A stretch of DNA of 12,658 bases, taken from assembly GCA_947258905.1 (NCBI GenBank), contig CAMYKF010000491.1:1-12658 (forward strand). Direction: 5' to 3'. How positions within the stretch are numbered: the first letter of the stretch is position 1; every line of letters starts with the position of its first letter. Below are positions 1-6,562 of this stretch, in pieces. The notes below the pieces were generated by a model that was not told the origin of the DNA, did no database searches, and saw only the letters and a program-made list of their open reading frames with translations. This DNA is from an uncultured Pirellulaceae bacterium (lineage in GTDB: Bacteria; Planctomycetota; Planctomycetia; Pirellulales; Pirellulaceae). The translations under genes and the position numbers were made by a program.

Positions 1-2082
1 GAGCTGGCTGTTGGAACCAAAGATCAGGTCGACCGATGTGCCGGTCCATTTGACGTCGCTGGAACCGCTCTGCCGGCCTTCGTAAAGGTGCGGGCACTGC
101 GGATGCTTCTTCCACTCAATCCCCATGTCCGTCAGGTTGACAAAGAAGTCGTTGGTCAACGTCTCGGGCTTGTCGGTGAAGACACCAAGGCTGGTTTGGC
201 CGTGGTTGGCGCCCAGTACTCGCAAGCCGCCGACCAGCACGGTCATCTCGGGAGCGGTCAGCGTCAACAGGTGCGCCCGGTCGACCATTAACTCTTCCGC
301 CGGCCGCGTGTGCTCGGGACGCATGTAGTTGCGGAATCCGTCGGCGGTCGGTTCGAGCACGGCGAAGGACTCCACATCGGTCATCTCTTGCACGGCGTCG
401 GTGCGGCCCGGTGAGAAAGGAACCGTCACATCGTGACCAGCGTTTTTGGCGGCTGCTTCGACAGCTGCACAGCCACCCAGCACGATCAGGTCGGCCAGCG
501 AAACCTGTTTGCCGCCGGAGTTAAAGTCCGTTTGGATCTTTTCCAAAGCGGCCAGGACCTTCGCCAGTTCTTCCGGCTGGTTGACCTCCCAGTCTTTCTG
601 CGGAGCAAGGCGAATCCGGGCTCCGTTTGCACCACCACGCTTGTCAGTGCCGCGGAACGTGGACGCCGATGCCCAGGCAGTGTTTACCAGCTGCGAAATC
701 GACAAACCGGATGCAAGGATCTTGCCCTTGAGGTCCGCGATCTCGGCATCGCCGATCAACTCGTGATCAACCTCGGGGATCGGGTCTTGCCACAACTGTT
801 CTTCGCCAGGAACCATGGAACCGAGGTACCGCGAGACAGGACCCATGTCGCGATGCGTCAACTTGAACCAGGCTTTGGCAAAGGCATCCGCAAACTCGTC
901 CGGATTCTCGTGGAAACGTCTTGAGATCGGCTCATAGACCGGATCCATCCTCAAAGCGAGGTCCGTCGTAAACATGATGGGTGCGTGTTTCTTCGACGGA
1001 TCGTGTGCGTCCGGCACGATATCAGCCGCAGCGGGATCTGTCGGAACCCACTGCCACGCACCGGCAGGGCTTTTGACCAAATCCCAGTCGTAGCCGAACA
1101 GGATGTCGAAGTAACCGTTGTCCCACTTCACGGGGTTGGTTGTCCAGGCACCTTCCAGCCCGCTGGTAATGGTATCGGTGGCATTACCGCTGCCATAGCT
1201 GTTCTTCCAGCCGAGGCCTTGTTGCTCAAGCGGTGCGCCCTCCGGTTCAGGGCCAACGTATTGATCCGGATCGGCAGCGCCATGGGCTTTGCCAAAGGTG
1301 TGTCCACCGGCAATCAGCGCCACCGTCTCTTCATCGTTCATCGCCATGCGTCCAAACGTTTCCCGAATATCCTGGGCGGCGGCCAGTGCGATTGGATCGC
1401 CGTTGGGTCCTTCCGGATTGACGTAAATCAAACCCATTTGCACGGCGCCAAGAGGATTTTCCAGGTCGCGCTCGCCTGTGTAGCGCTTGTCGCCCAGCCA
1501 CTCGCTTTCGGGGCCCCAGTAGATGTCTCCTTCCGGTTCCCACACGTCTTCGCGACCGCCACCGAAACCGAATGACTTCAATCCCATCGATTCCAGTGCA
1601 CAGGTTCCGGTCAAGACCATTAGATCGGCCCACGAAAGTCCCCGGCCGTACTTTTGCTTGATCGGCCACAGCAATCGCCGGGCCTTGTCGAGGTTCACGT
1701 TGTCCGGCCAGCTGTTCAGCGGTGCAAACCGAAGTGTGCCGGAGGAGGCACCGCCGCGACCGTCACCGATACGGTACGTGCCCGCGCTGTGCCAGGCCAT
1801 GCGAATGAACAGCGGACCGTAGTGACCGTAGTCTGCCGGCCACCAATCCTGGGACGTGGTCATGACCGTGAAGATGTCTTTTTTGAGTTCCTCCAGGTCG
1901 ATCGTCTTGAACTCTTCGGCGTAGTTGAACTCGTCGCCCATCGGGCTGGTCAGGGGCGAGTTCTGGTGAAGGATTTTCAGGTTCAGCGAATCCGGCCACC
2001 AGTCGGCATTGGAAAGGGCTCCGGCTGCGGTGTGTCGTTGTTTGGCACCCATGACCGGGCATTTGTTTTCAGCAACTGACAT
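1..2082 (-). CDS. katG: Catalase-peroxidase KatG, no export signal (3' end outside window)
   Basis: Bifunctional haem catalase-peroxidase that removes H2O2, predicted cytoplasmic because it starts directly with MSVAENKCPVMG and has no signal peptide. 694 codons are open to the window edge, ending at ...IFGSNSQL. Compared with the upstream paralogue, about 50 C-terminal residues are missing. Family hallmarks are visible: distal Arg94-Trp97-His98 in RMAWHS, proximal His261 in GGHTFGKAHG, and the Trp97-Tyr220-Met246 residues that form the covalent adduct needed for catalase activity. The C-terminal, haem-less duplicate domain is also present (TAWASASTFRGTDKRGGANG region). The ATG at 2082 is chosen because AAGGAG (complement of 2090-2095) lies 7 nt upstream and the N-terminus matches the family. 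It is the last gene of the perR-katG-katG series, and a repeat lies between it and the upstream katG. No convincing promoter of its own is visible in 2083-2166. Family identity is certain; cellular location is inferred. Confidence 0.97.
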   Translation of the reverse strand, partial: MSVAENKCPVMGAKQRHTAAGALSNADWWPDSLNLKILHQNSPLTSPMGDEFNYAEEFKTIDLEELKKDIFTVMTTSQDWWPADYGHYGPLFIRMAWHSAGTYRIGDGRGGASSGTLRFAPLNSWPDNVNLDKARRLLWPIKQKYGRGLSWADLMVLTGTCALESMGLKSFGFGGGREDVWEPEGDIYWGPESEWLGDKRYTGERDLENPLGAVQMGLIYVNPEGPNGDPIALAAAQDIRETFGRMAMNDEETVALIAGGHTFGKAHGAADPDQYVGPEPEGAPLEQQGLGWKNSYGSGNATDTITSGLEGAWTTNPVKWDNGYFDILFGYDWDLVKSPAGAWQWVPTDPAAADIVPDAHDPSKKHAPIMFTTDLALRMDPVYEPISRRFHENPDEFADAFAKAWFKLTHRDMGPVSRYLGSMVPGEEQLWQDPIPEVDHELIGDAEIADLKGKILASGLSISQLVNTAWASASTFRGTDKRGGANGARIRLAPQKDWEVNQPEELAKVLAALEKIQTDFNSGGKQVSLADLIVLGGCAAVEAAAKNAGHDVTVPFSPGRTDAVQEMTDVESFAVLEPTADGFRNYMRPEHTRPAEELMVDRAHLLTLTAPEMTVLVGGLRVLGANHGQTSLGVFTDKPETLTNDFFVNLTDMGIEWKKHPQCPHLYEGRQSGSSDVKWTGTSVDLIFGSNSQL

Positions 2083-2147
2083 ATGAATACTCCTTATCGT
2101 TATGTTTGTTTAAAGGTTGTTAGTTGGCTCTGTTGATCACGCATAGC

Positions 2148-2354
2148 GGTGCCATTGCTGGCTTGTCTGAGGGTGTCCGGGAATTTTAGCGGAAGGGCGC
2201 GAGCCCTCCGGTTGTGGATCATGGGTGAAGGACCGGAGGGCTTGCGCCCTGCCGCTAATATTTCAGGATGCATCAACTGGTAATTCCCGGACACCCTCAG
2301 CTTGTCCAGCAGTGCAGGCAGCCCGGGCACTGCCGGGCAAGCCAGCAGTGCACC
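2148..2354. repeat. Intergenic palindromic repeat split by an insertion
   Basis: If bases 2167-2305 (the insert plus one CTTGT copy) are removed, the flanks rejoin into one long hairpin. The left arm (from 2148, resuming at 2306, to 2314) pairs with 2328-2354. The central 23-base arms differ at only three positions, and the outer ends GGTGC/GCACC also pair, with one bulged base. The loop is 2315-2327. From memory, hairpins with CTGCTGGCTTG/CAAGCCAGCAG cores are common between planctomycete genes. It sits 76 bp downstream of the exported katG stop and 65 bp upstream of the second katG start. It could therefore act as a terminator or mRNA-stability hairpin, but no U-tract follows. Confidence 0.75.
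2167..2300. mobile_element. MITE-like non-coding palindromic element with 5-7 bp target duplication
   Basis: The ends are a perfect 19-bp inverted repeat: CTGAGGGTGTCCGGGAATT at 2167-2185 and its complement at 2282-2300. Inside lies a second inverted repeat of 27-base arms (2186-2212 and 2232-2258) with two mismatches around a 19-nt loop. The right inner and outer arms are separated by 23 unpaired bases. CTTGT directly flanks both ends (2162-2166 and 2301-2305). The match extends to GCTTGTC, so the duplication is 5 to 7 bp and the exact boundary is ambiguous by one base on each side. There is no coding capacity, which fits a non-autonomous element mobilised in trans. The transposase family is unknown. 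Confidence 0.7.
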
Positions 2355-2430
2355 GTCGATTGTTTTCTCCTGGATTGTGTTAAAAAAACCGCTTGGGCTT
2401 CGTCCTTGTATCACATCCAAATAACCAGCA

Positions 2431-4905
2431 TCAACGCTGCGATAACCGGGCGGATCCTGTTCGCACGGCTGGCTCAAGATCAAATCGATCGAGATTCATC
2501 ACCTTGTTCCAGGCCGACACGAAGTCCTCTACGAATTTTTGCTGCGAGTCCGCCAGCGCGTAAACTTCCGCGATGGCCCGAAGTTGCGAGTTGGACCCAA
2601 AAATCAGATCGACTCGCGTGCCCGTCCATTTGACATCACCTGTCTGGCGGTCACGTGCTTCGAACACGTCTTCGCCCTGAGAGGACTTCTGCCACTCGGT
2701 GTTCATGTCCAGCAGGTTGACAAAAAAGTCATTGGTTAAAGTTTCCGGTCGCTGGGTGAAGACGCCATGTGCGGACTTGCCAGAGTTCGCATTCAGGACA
2801 CGCATTCCGCCAACCAGCGCGGTCATTTCGGGCGCGGTCAGCGTCAGCAACTGCGCGCGATCCACCAGCAGTTGCTCTGCCGGCCTGCCGTGTCCTTGCC
2901 GAAGGTAATTGCGGAATCCGTCGGCGGTCGGTTCAAGTACGGCAAAGGAATTCACGTCGGTCATTTCCTGCACGGCATCGGTACGACCCGGTGCGAAAGT
3001 AATTTGAACGTCGTGTCCGGCTTTGCTGGCCGCTTCTTCAACGGCAGCACAGCCGCCGAGCACAATCAGATCAGCAAGCGAAACCTGCTTGCCGCCGGAC
3101 TGCGAACTGTTGAATTCCTTCTGAATTTCCTCAAGCTTTTGCAGGACCGTTGCGAGCTCGGCCGGTTGGTTGACTTCCCAATCCTTTTGCGGAGCCAGGC
3201 GAATGCGGGCCCCGTTGGCTCCGCCGCGTTTGTCCGAACCGCGGAACGTGGAGGCGGACGCCCAGGCCGTCGAGACCAGTTCGGAAATGGACAATCCCGA
3301 GTCAAGGATCTTGCCCTTGAGCTGGGCGATTTCCTGCTCCCCGATCAATTCATAATTTACCGCGGGAACCGGGTCTTGCCACAATTGCGGTTCGGGTACT
3401 TCCGGGCCGAGTAAGCGTGAGCGGGGGCCCATATCGCGGTGAGTCAGCTTGTACCAGGCCTTGGCAAAGGCCGCTTCAAACTCCTCCGGGTTTTCATGGA
3501 AGCGTTTTGAAATCGGTCCATAGATGGGGTCCAACCTGAGTGCCAGGTCCGTCGTGAACATAATCGGAGCGTGCGACTTCGACGAATCGAATGCATCCGG
3601 CACGGTGTCTGCCGCAAGTGGATCCGTTGGAATCCACTGCCAGGCGCCGGCCGGGCTCTTCACCAGATCCCAATCGAAGCCATACAAGTTGCCGAAGTAG
3701 CCATGTGACCACTCGGTTGGAGTGGAAGTCCAGGCCCCTTCCAAACCGCTGGTAATCGTGTCTTCCGCGTTACCCTTTCCAAAAGTATTCTTCCAGCCGA
3801 GGCCTTGCTCCTCGATGGGCGCACCCTCGGGTTCGGGGCCTACGTTGCCTTTGGGAGTGGCCGCACCATGTGCCTTGCCAAACGAATGCCCGCCGGCAAT
3901 CAGGGCCACGGTCTCCTCGTCATTCATCGCCATGCGACCAAACGTCTCGCGAATATCCTTGGCTGCAGCAAGTGCACTCGGCTCGCCGTTGGGTCCTTCC
4001 GGATTAACGTAGATTAAACCCATCTGAACCGCAGCCAAAGGATTTTCGAGATCGCGATCTCCGGAATAACGCTTGTCTCCCAGCCACTCGCTCTCGGGTC
4101 CCCAGTAAATATCCTGTTGCGGCTCCCAAACGTCCTCGCGTCCGCCGGCGAATCCAAACGTCTCGAACCCCATCGACTCAAGGGCCACGTTTCCGGTCAG
4201 AACCATCAAGTCGGCCCAGGAAATTTTGTTGCCGTACTTTTGTTTAATCGGCCAAAGCAATCGTCGAGCCTTGTCGAGGTTGGCGTTGTCGGGCCAGCTA
4301 TTGAGCGGCGCAAAGCGCTGGGTGCCATCCGATGCTCCCCCGCGACCGTCGGCCACACGATAGGTCCCGGCACTGTGCCAGGCCATCCGAATGAACAGCG
4401 GCCCGTAGTGTCCGTAGTCGGCCGGCCACCAGTCCTGCGACGTCGTCATCAACGTTTCAATGTCTTTTTTCAGTTCATCGAGGTCGAGCTTGTTGAACTC
4501 CTCGGCGTAATTGAAAGTTTCACCCAGGGGATTGCTTGCGGGTGAATTCTGATGAAGCATCTGCAGATTCAACTGATTCGGCCACCAATCCTGATAGGAC
4601 ATGGCACCGCTTGCGGTGTTTCCGTGTGCCACGGGGTCCTGGACCGCAGGATTTGCAGACGATTCACTGGCAACAGTCGCGCTCACCGTCGCGCCCGTCA
4701 CCGGGCACTTGCCACCAGCCGCCATGTTTTCTCCATGCGGTCCTGAAGCGGTCTCTTGAGCCAGCGCTAAGCCGCCACTGGTCGCAAACAACATGATGAT
4801 TGTGAAGGCAACAAGCCATACGGAACTTGTTCCAGGGATTGATTGCATAGTGTGTTTGACAAAAGTTTGGTTCATCAAGATGTATCTGCTCGTTTTTTCT
4901 GACAT
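2431..4905 (-). CDS. katG: Exported catalase-peroxidase KatG (periplasmic-type paralogue)
   Basis: An 824-residue haem catalase-peroxidase carrying an N-terminal Sec-type signal: an unusually long n-region (1-29), a hydrophobic core at about 30-46, and an AxA site (Ala47-Leu48-Ala49) before Gln50. No twin arginine is present. Cytoplasmic-type KatG features follow, including KCPVTG at 66-71 and a linker of about 30 residues longer than in the neighbour. All catalytic residues are present: Arg173, Trp176, His177, Tyr299, Met325 and proximal His340. The C-terminal domain is complete and ends about 15 residues beyond the usual NLDRFDL end. The start at 4905 is supported by GGGAG upstream. Met11 or Met20 would give a more typical signal length but lack ribosome sites. 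It lies 65 bp after the perR stop, so probably co-transcribed. Periplasmic relatives known to me are E. coli O157 KatP and Legionella KatA. By eye it is roughly three-quarters identical to the downstream KatG. Confidence 0.96.
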   Translation of the reverse strand: MSEKTSRYILMNQTFVKHTMQSIPGTSSVWLVAFTIIMLFATSGGLALAQETASGPHGENMAAGGKCPVTGATVSATVASESSANPAVQDPVAHGNTASGAMSYQDWWPNQLNLQMLHQNSPASNPLGETFNYAEEFNKLDLDELKKDIETLMTTSQDWWPADYGHYGPLFIRMAWHSAGTYRVADGRGGASDGTQRFAPLNSWPDNANLDKARRLLWPIKQKYGNKISWADLMVLTGNVALESMGFETFGFAGGREDVWEPQQDIYWGPESEWLGDKRYSGDRDLENPLAAVQMGLIYVNPEGPNGEPSALAAAKDIRETFGRMAMNDEETVALIAGGHSFGKAHGAATPKGNVGPEPEGAPIEEQGLGWKNTFGKGNAEDTITSGLEGAWTSTPTEWSHGYFGNLYGFDWDLVKSPAGAWQWIPTDPLAADTVPDAFDSSKSHAPIMFTTDLALRLDPIYGPISKRFHENPEEFEAAFAKAWYKLTHRDMGPRSRLLGPEVPEPQLWQDPVPAVNYELIGEQEIAQLKGKILDSGLSISELVSTAWASASTFRGSDKRGGANGARIRLAPQKDWEVNQPAELATVLQKLEEIQKEFNSSQSGGKQVSLADLIVLGGCAAVEEAASKAGHDVQITFAPGRTDAVQEMTDVNSFAVLEPTADGFRNYLRQGHGRPAEQLLVDRAQLLTLTAPEMTALVGGMRVLNANSGKSAHGVFTQRPETLTNDFFVNLLDMNTEWQKSSQGEDVFEARDRQTGDVKWTGTRVDLIFGSNSQLRAIAEVYALADSQQKFVEDFVSAWNKVMNLDRFDLEPAVRTGSARLSQR

Positions 4906-4970
4906 ATCACTTCTCCCGATGTTATTGAAAGTTCGAGTTTGACGTCGAAGCGTCGTCGTCTTTTGGTAGT

Positions 4971-5405
4971 TCAATCGCCGGCTGCACTCTTTACCGCGAG
5001 ACACTCAGGGCACGTGCCCCAGTAGATCACCTCCGCCTCATCAATCTGGTAACCCGAGTTGTCGGCGGCGGTCAGGCACGGCGTGTCGCCGACAGCACAG
5101 TCAACGTCGACCGCCTTTCCGCACTCGCGACAGATCACGTGGTGGTGGTTATCGCCGACCCGATCCTCATACAGCGCTGCCGACCCGGCGGGCTGGATAC
5201 GACGGATGATGCCCTTCTCGGCCAGAATATTCAGGGCGTCGTAAACCGCTTGTCGTGAAATCGTGCCGATTTCAACGCGTACATCCTCGGCGACGTCATC
5301 CGCCGTGCAGTGCGGCCGCGCCGACACCGCCCGCAGCACGGCCATTCGCTGTGCCGTGACCTGCAGACCGCGTTCCCGGAGTAAATTGGCCATATCGCTA
5401 GACAT
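4971..5405 (-). CDS. perR: PerR-type Fur-family peroxide-sensing repressor
   Basis: A 144-residue Fur-family repressor. The N-terminal winged helix covers about 1-80 (TAQRMAVLRAV; recognition segment near SRQAVYDALNIL), followed by a C-terminal dimerisation and metal domain. The structural zinc site is Cys92-x2-Cys95 and Cys132-x2-Cys135. Aligned to Bacillus subtilis PerR, all five sensing-metal ligands are kept: His32, Asp81, His87, His89 and Asp100. Asp100 corresponds to PerR Asp104, where iron-sensing Fur proteins typically have Glu. This supports Fe/Mn-dependent H2O2 sensing by histidine oxidation rather than iron homeostasis. The gene precedes katG, as furA does in mycobacteria and streptomycetes. 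The ATG at 5405 is only about 6 nt from the predicted -10, so either the transcript is leaderless or Met5 (5393) is used. Autoregulation is likely through the overlapping operator. The family call is firm; the PerR subtype is well supported by ligands and neighbours but is inference. Confidence 0.92.
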   Translation of the reverse strand: MSSDMANLLRERGLQVTAQRMAVLRAVSARPHCTADDVAEDVRVEIGTISRQAVYDALNILAEKGIIRRIQPAGSAALYEDRVGDNHHHVICRECGKAVDVDCAVGDTPCLTAADNSGYQIDEAEVIYWGTCPECLAVKSAAGD

Positions 5406-5411
5406 GGCGCT

Positions 5412-5442
5412 GTTTTATCAAGATTCTGGACTTTGTCAAGAA
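5412..5442 (-). promoter_or_regulatory. perR-katG promoter with overlapping Fur/PerR-type operator
   Basis: On the minus strand, TTCTTGACAAAGTCCAGAA (complement of 5424-5442) is an inverted repeat of 8-base arms around three bases, with one mismatched pair. It contains a consensus -35 TTGACA (5439-5434). Sixteen bases downstream is a weak -10, TAAAAC (5417-5412). Transcription would begin at about 5405, at the regulator's ATG. The 19-bp size and the overlap with -35 are typical of a Fur-family repression site. From memory, the mycobacterial furA operator also combines TTGAC with TTCCAGAA. TCTTGAYAAA also recurs directly 18 bp further on, across the -10. Confidence 0.7.
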
Positions 5443-5654
5443 CTGGCTCCGATCCAAAATTGAAACAGCTGCCGGAGGCCGGAACCCGGGTCAATTGCTG
5501 CTGCCGAGTCCTCCGCTCACGCTTCGGGTTTCCCGAGATCGCACCGAGTTACTCGACAGCCTTCCGTGTTCTCGGCGCAGTCTGCGTTTTGGGTTTAGTC
5601 GACCATGCCCATGCCTGTCAGCGTCGAACGAATGGTAAACGATGATCATTCGCG
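5443..5654. other. Non-coding spacer, no gene recognised
   Basis: The spacer between the divergent regulator and the SAM-fold gene has no supportable gene. Small hairpins are visible: TCGGG-TTT-CCCGA near 5524-5536, a longer weak pairing of GGAACCCG (5481-5488) with CGGGTTTCC (5525-5533), and CGAATG/CATTCG (5629-5634 and 5647-5652). CTCACGCTTCGGGT recalls, from memory, a common planctomycete intergenic motif, so part of the spacer may be a decayed repeat. Confidence 0.4.
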
Positions 5655-5682
5655 TTCACGTACAGGCCGTGTGGCATAGAAT
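5655..5682 (+). promoter_or_regulatory. Possible promoter of the spermidine-synthase-like gene
   Basis: TTCACG (5655-5660), a 16-base spacer, then TAGAAT (5677-5682), five of six matching the -10 consensus. The start would be near 5689, leaving a leader of about 45 nt. The -35 is weak (four of six), so this is only a candidate. Confidence 0.3.
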
Positions 5683-5732
5683 CTTTCATATCACCTCTCC
5701 GAAACCTGCCTGTTTCCCGTTCGTTTTGACCT

Positions 5733-6428
5733 ATGACCAACACGAACCTCGAGATTCTCGCGTATGACCCGAGTCCGCTTGGGCTGTTGTGTCTGCGGCG
5801 GCGTGAGTTGCTTTCTCAGCCCGGCACGATTGTGACCGAGGTTACGCTCAATCACGAGTTTCTGATGAGCAGCCTGTACACCGATTCGGAACGTGCTCTG
5901 GCGCGAACCGCGGTTGGCTGGCATTCGGGCGACGATCTGCGGGTGCTGGTTGGCGGACTCGGGCTGGGCTACACAGCGCATGAGGCGCTACTGACAAATC
6001 GCGTGACGCGCGTCGAGGTCGTGGAGTTATTGCCCCAGGTGATCGATTGGCTGATGCGTGATTTGGTTCCCCTCTCGCCCGACCTCCACGACGAGCCGCG
6101 TCTGGCGGTCAGTCAGGGTGATATTTACCAACAGCTTGCCGGGCCGCCAGTCGATCTGTTCGACGTGATCCTGATCGACGTCGACCACTCGCCGGAGGAA
6201 CGGTTGGACGAGGGGAGCGCATCGTTCTATACAGGGCAAGGATTGTTGGCGGCGCGGAAACATCTGGCGGCAGACGGAGTCCTGGGGATATGGTCCTATG
6301 CCGAGAGTTCTCCGTTCGCCGATGCACTGCACGCGGTCTTCAAGCAAGTTCGCGTTGAGCCAGTCACGTATCACAACCAGCTGATTGATGAGCAACGCAC
6401 GGACTGGCTGTTCTTTGCCCGTGGATAA
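5733..6428 (+). CDS. Spermidine/spermine synthase-like Rossmann-fold protein
   Basis: 231 residues resembling the catalytic domain of polyamine aminopropyltransferases. The nucleotide-binding loop is VLVGGLGLG (71-79), followed by acidic motif II VEVVE (94-98), Asp130 in QGD, and FDVILID (143-149). The usual active-site string after motif post-I (DSTDP-x-GP in SpeE) is replaced by DVDHSP (149-154), so true aminopropyl transfer is doubtful. A SAM- or decarboxylated-SAM-dependent methyl or alkyl transferase role is equally possible. SpeE is usually about 280-300 residues, so this protein is short and lacks most of the N-terminal beta domain. The ATG at 5733 has no clear Shine-Dalgarno sequence. 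It stands alone between a divergent regulator and a convergent aminotransferase, so context gives no pathway. Genome annotators usually call such proteins spermidine synthase; I would keep 'like'. Confidence 0.8.
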   Translation: MTNTNLEILAYDPSPLGLLCLRRRELLSQPGTIVTEVTLNHEFLMSSLYTDSERALARTAVGWHSGDDLRVLVGGLGLGYTAHEALLTNRVTRVEVVELLPQVIDWLMRDLVPLSPDLHDEPRLAVSQGDIYQQLAGPPVDLFDVILIDVDHSPEERLDEGSASFYTGQGLLAARKHLAADGVLGIWSYAESSPFADALHAVFKQVRVEPVTYHNQLIDEQRTDWLFFARG

Positions 6429-6445
6429 CTGGCAAATTGACGTAA

Positions 6446-6511
6446 ACGGTAGCTCGGTCTCTCCGAGACCGAGAAACACGAATGCGAGTCTCGGAGAGAC
6501 TCGCCTACCGT
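6446..6511. repeat. Double-hairpin palindromic element, possible bidirectional terminator
   Basis: The outer inverted repeat is ACGGTAG (6446-6452) and CTACCGT (6505-6511). Inside are two perfect short hairpins: CTCGGTCTC-TCC-GAGACCGAG (6453-6473) and CGAGTCTC-GGA-GAGACTCG (6485-6503). The arms of one can also pair with the other through GTCTCTCCGAGAC, giving one long cruciform. It fills the gap between two convergent genes, as expected of a terminator for both strands, but there are no T-runs. It resembles, from memory, planctomycete dispersed repeats. Confidence 0.7.
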
Positions 6512-6562
6512 CCTTTGCTGTTTGGAAGCTGGTTGAGCGAACTGTGTAATCAACCAGGATTC

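Noticed and set aside
2148..2354. CRISPR array, tRNA or riboswitch in the katG-katG gap
   Set aside because: The arms are inverted, not regularly spaced direct repeats. The fold is a nested hairpin with no cloverleaf or known riboswitch core visible.
2100..2483. Minus-strand open frame of 127 codons between the two katG genes
   Set aside because: It overlaps the end of katG in another frame and runs through the nested palindromic repeat. There are no recognisable domains.
2767..3414. Plus-strand open frame of 215 codons inside katG, and similar ones at 433-924, 985-1575 and 4117-4545
   Set aside because: All are antisense to well-conserved KatG coding sequence. Matching frames recur opposite both paralogues simply because the katG genes are similar.
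4906..5004. 33-codon upstream extension of the exported katG overlapping perR
   Set aside because: The extra residues are not KatG-like and would push the signal peptide inside the protein. The ATG at 4905 has a good ribosome site.
5433..5645. Plus-strand open frame of 70 codons starting inside the perR operator
   Set aside because: It has no ribosome site and no family resemblance, and its sequence looks like spacer with decayed repeats.
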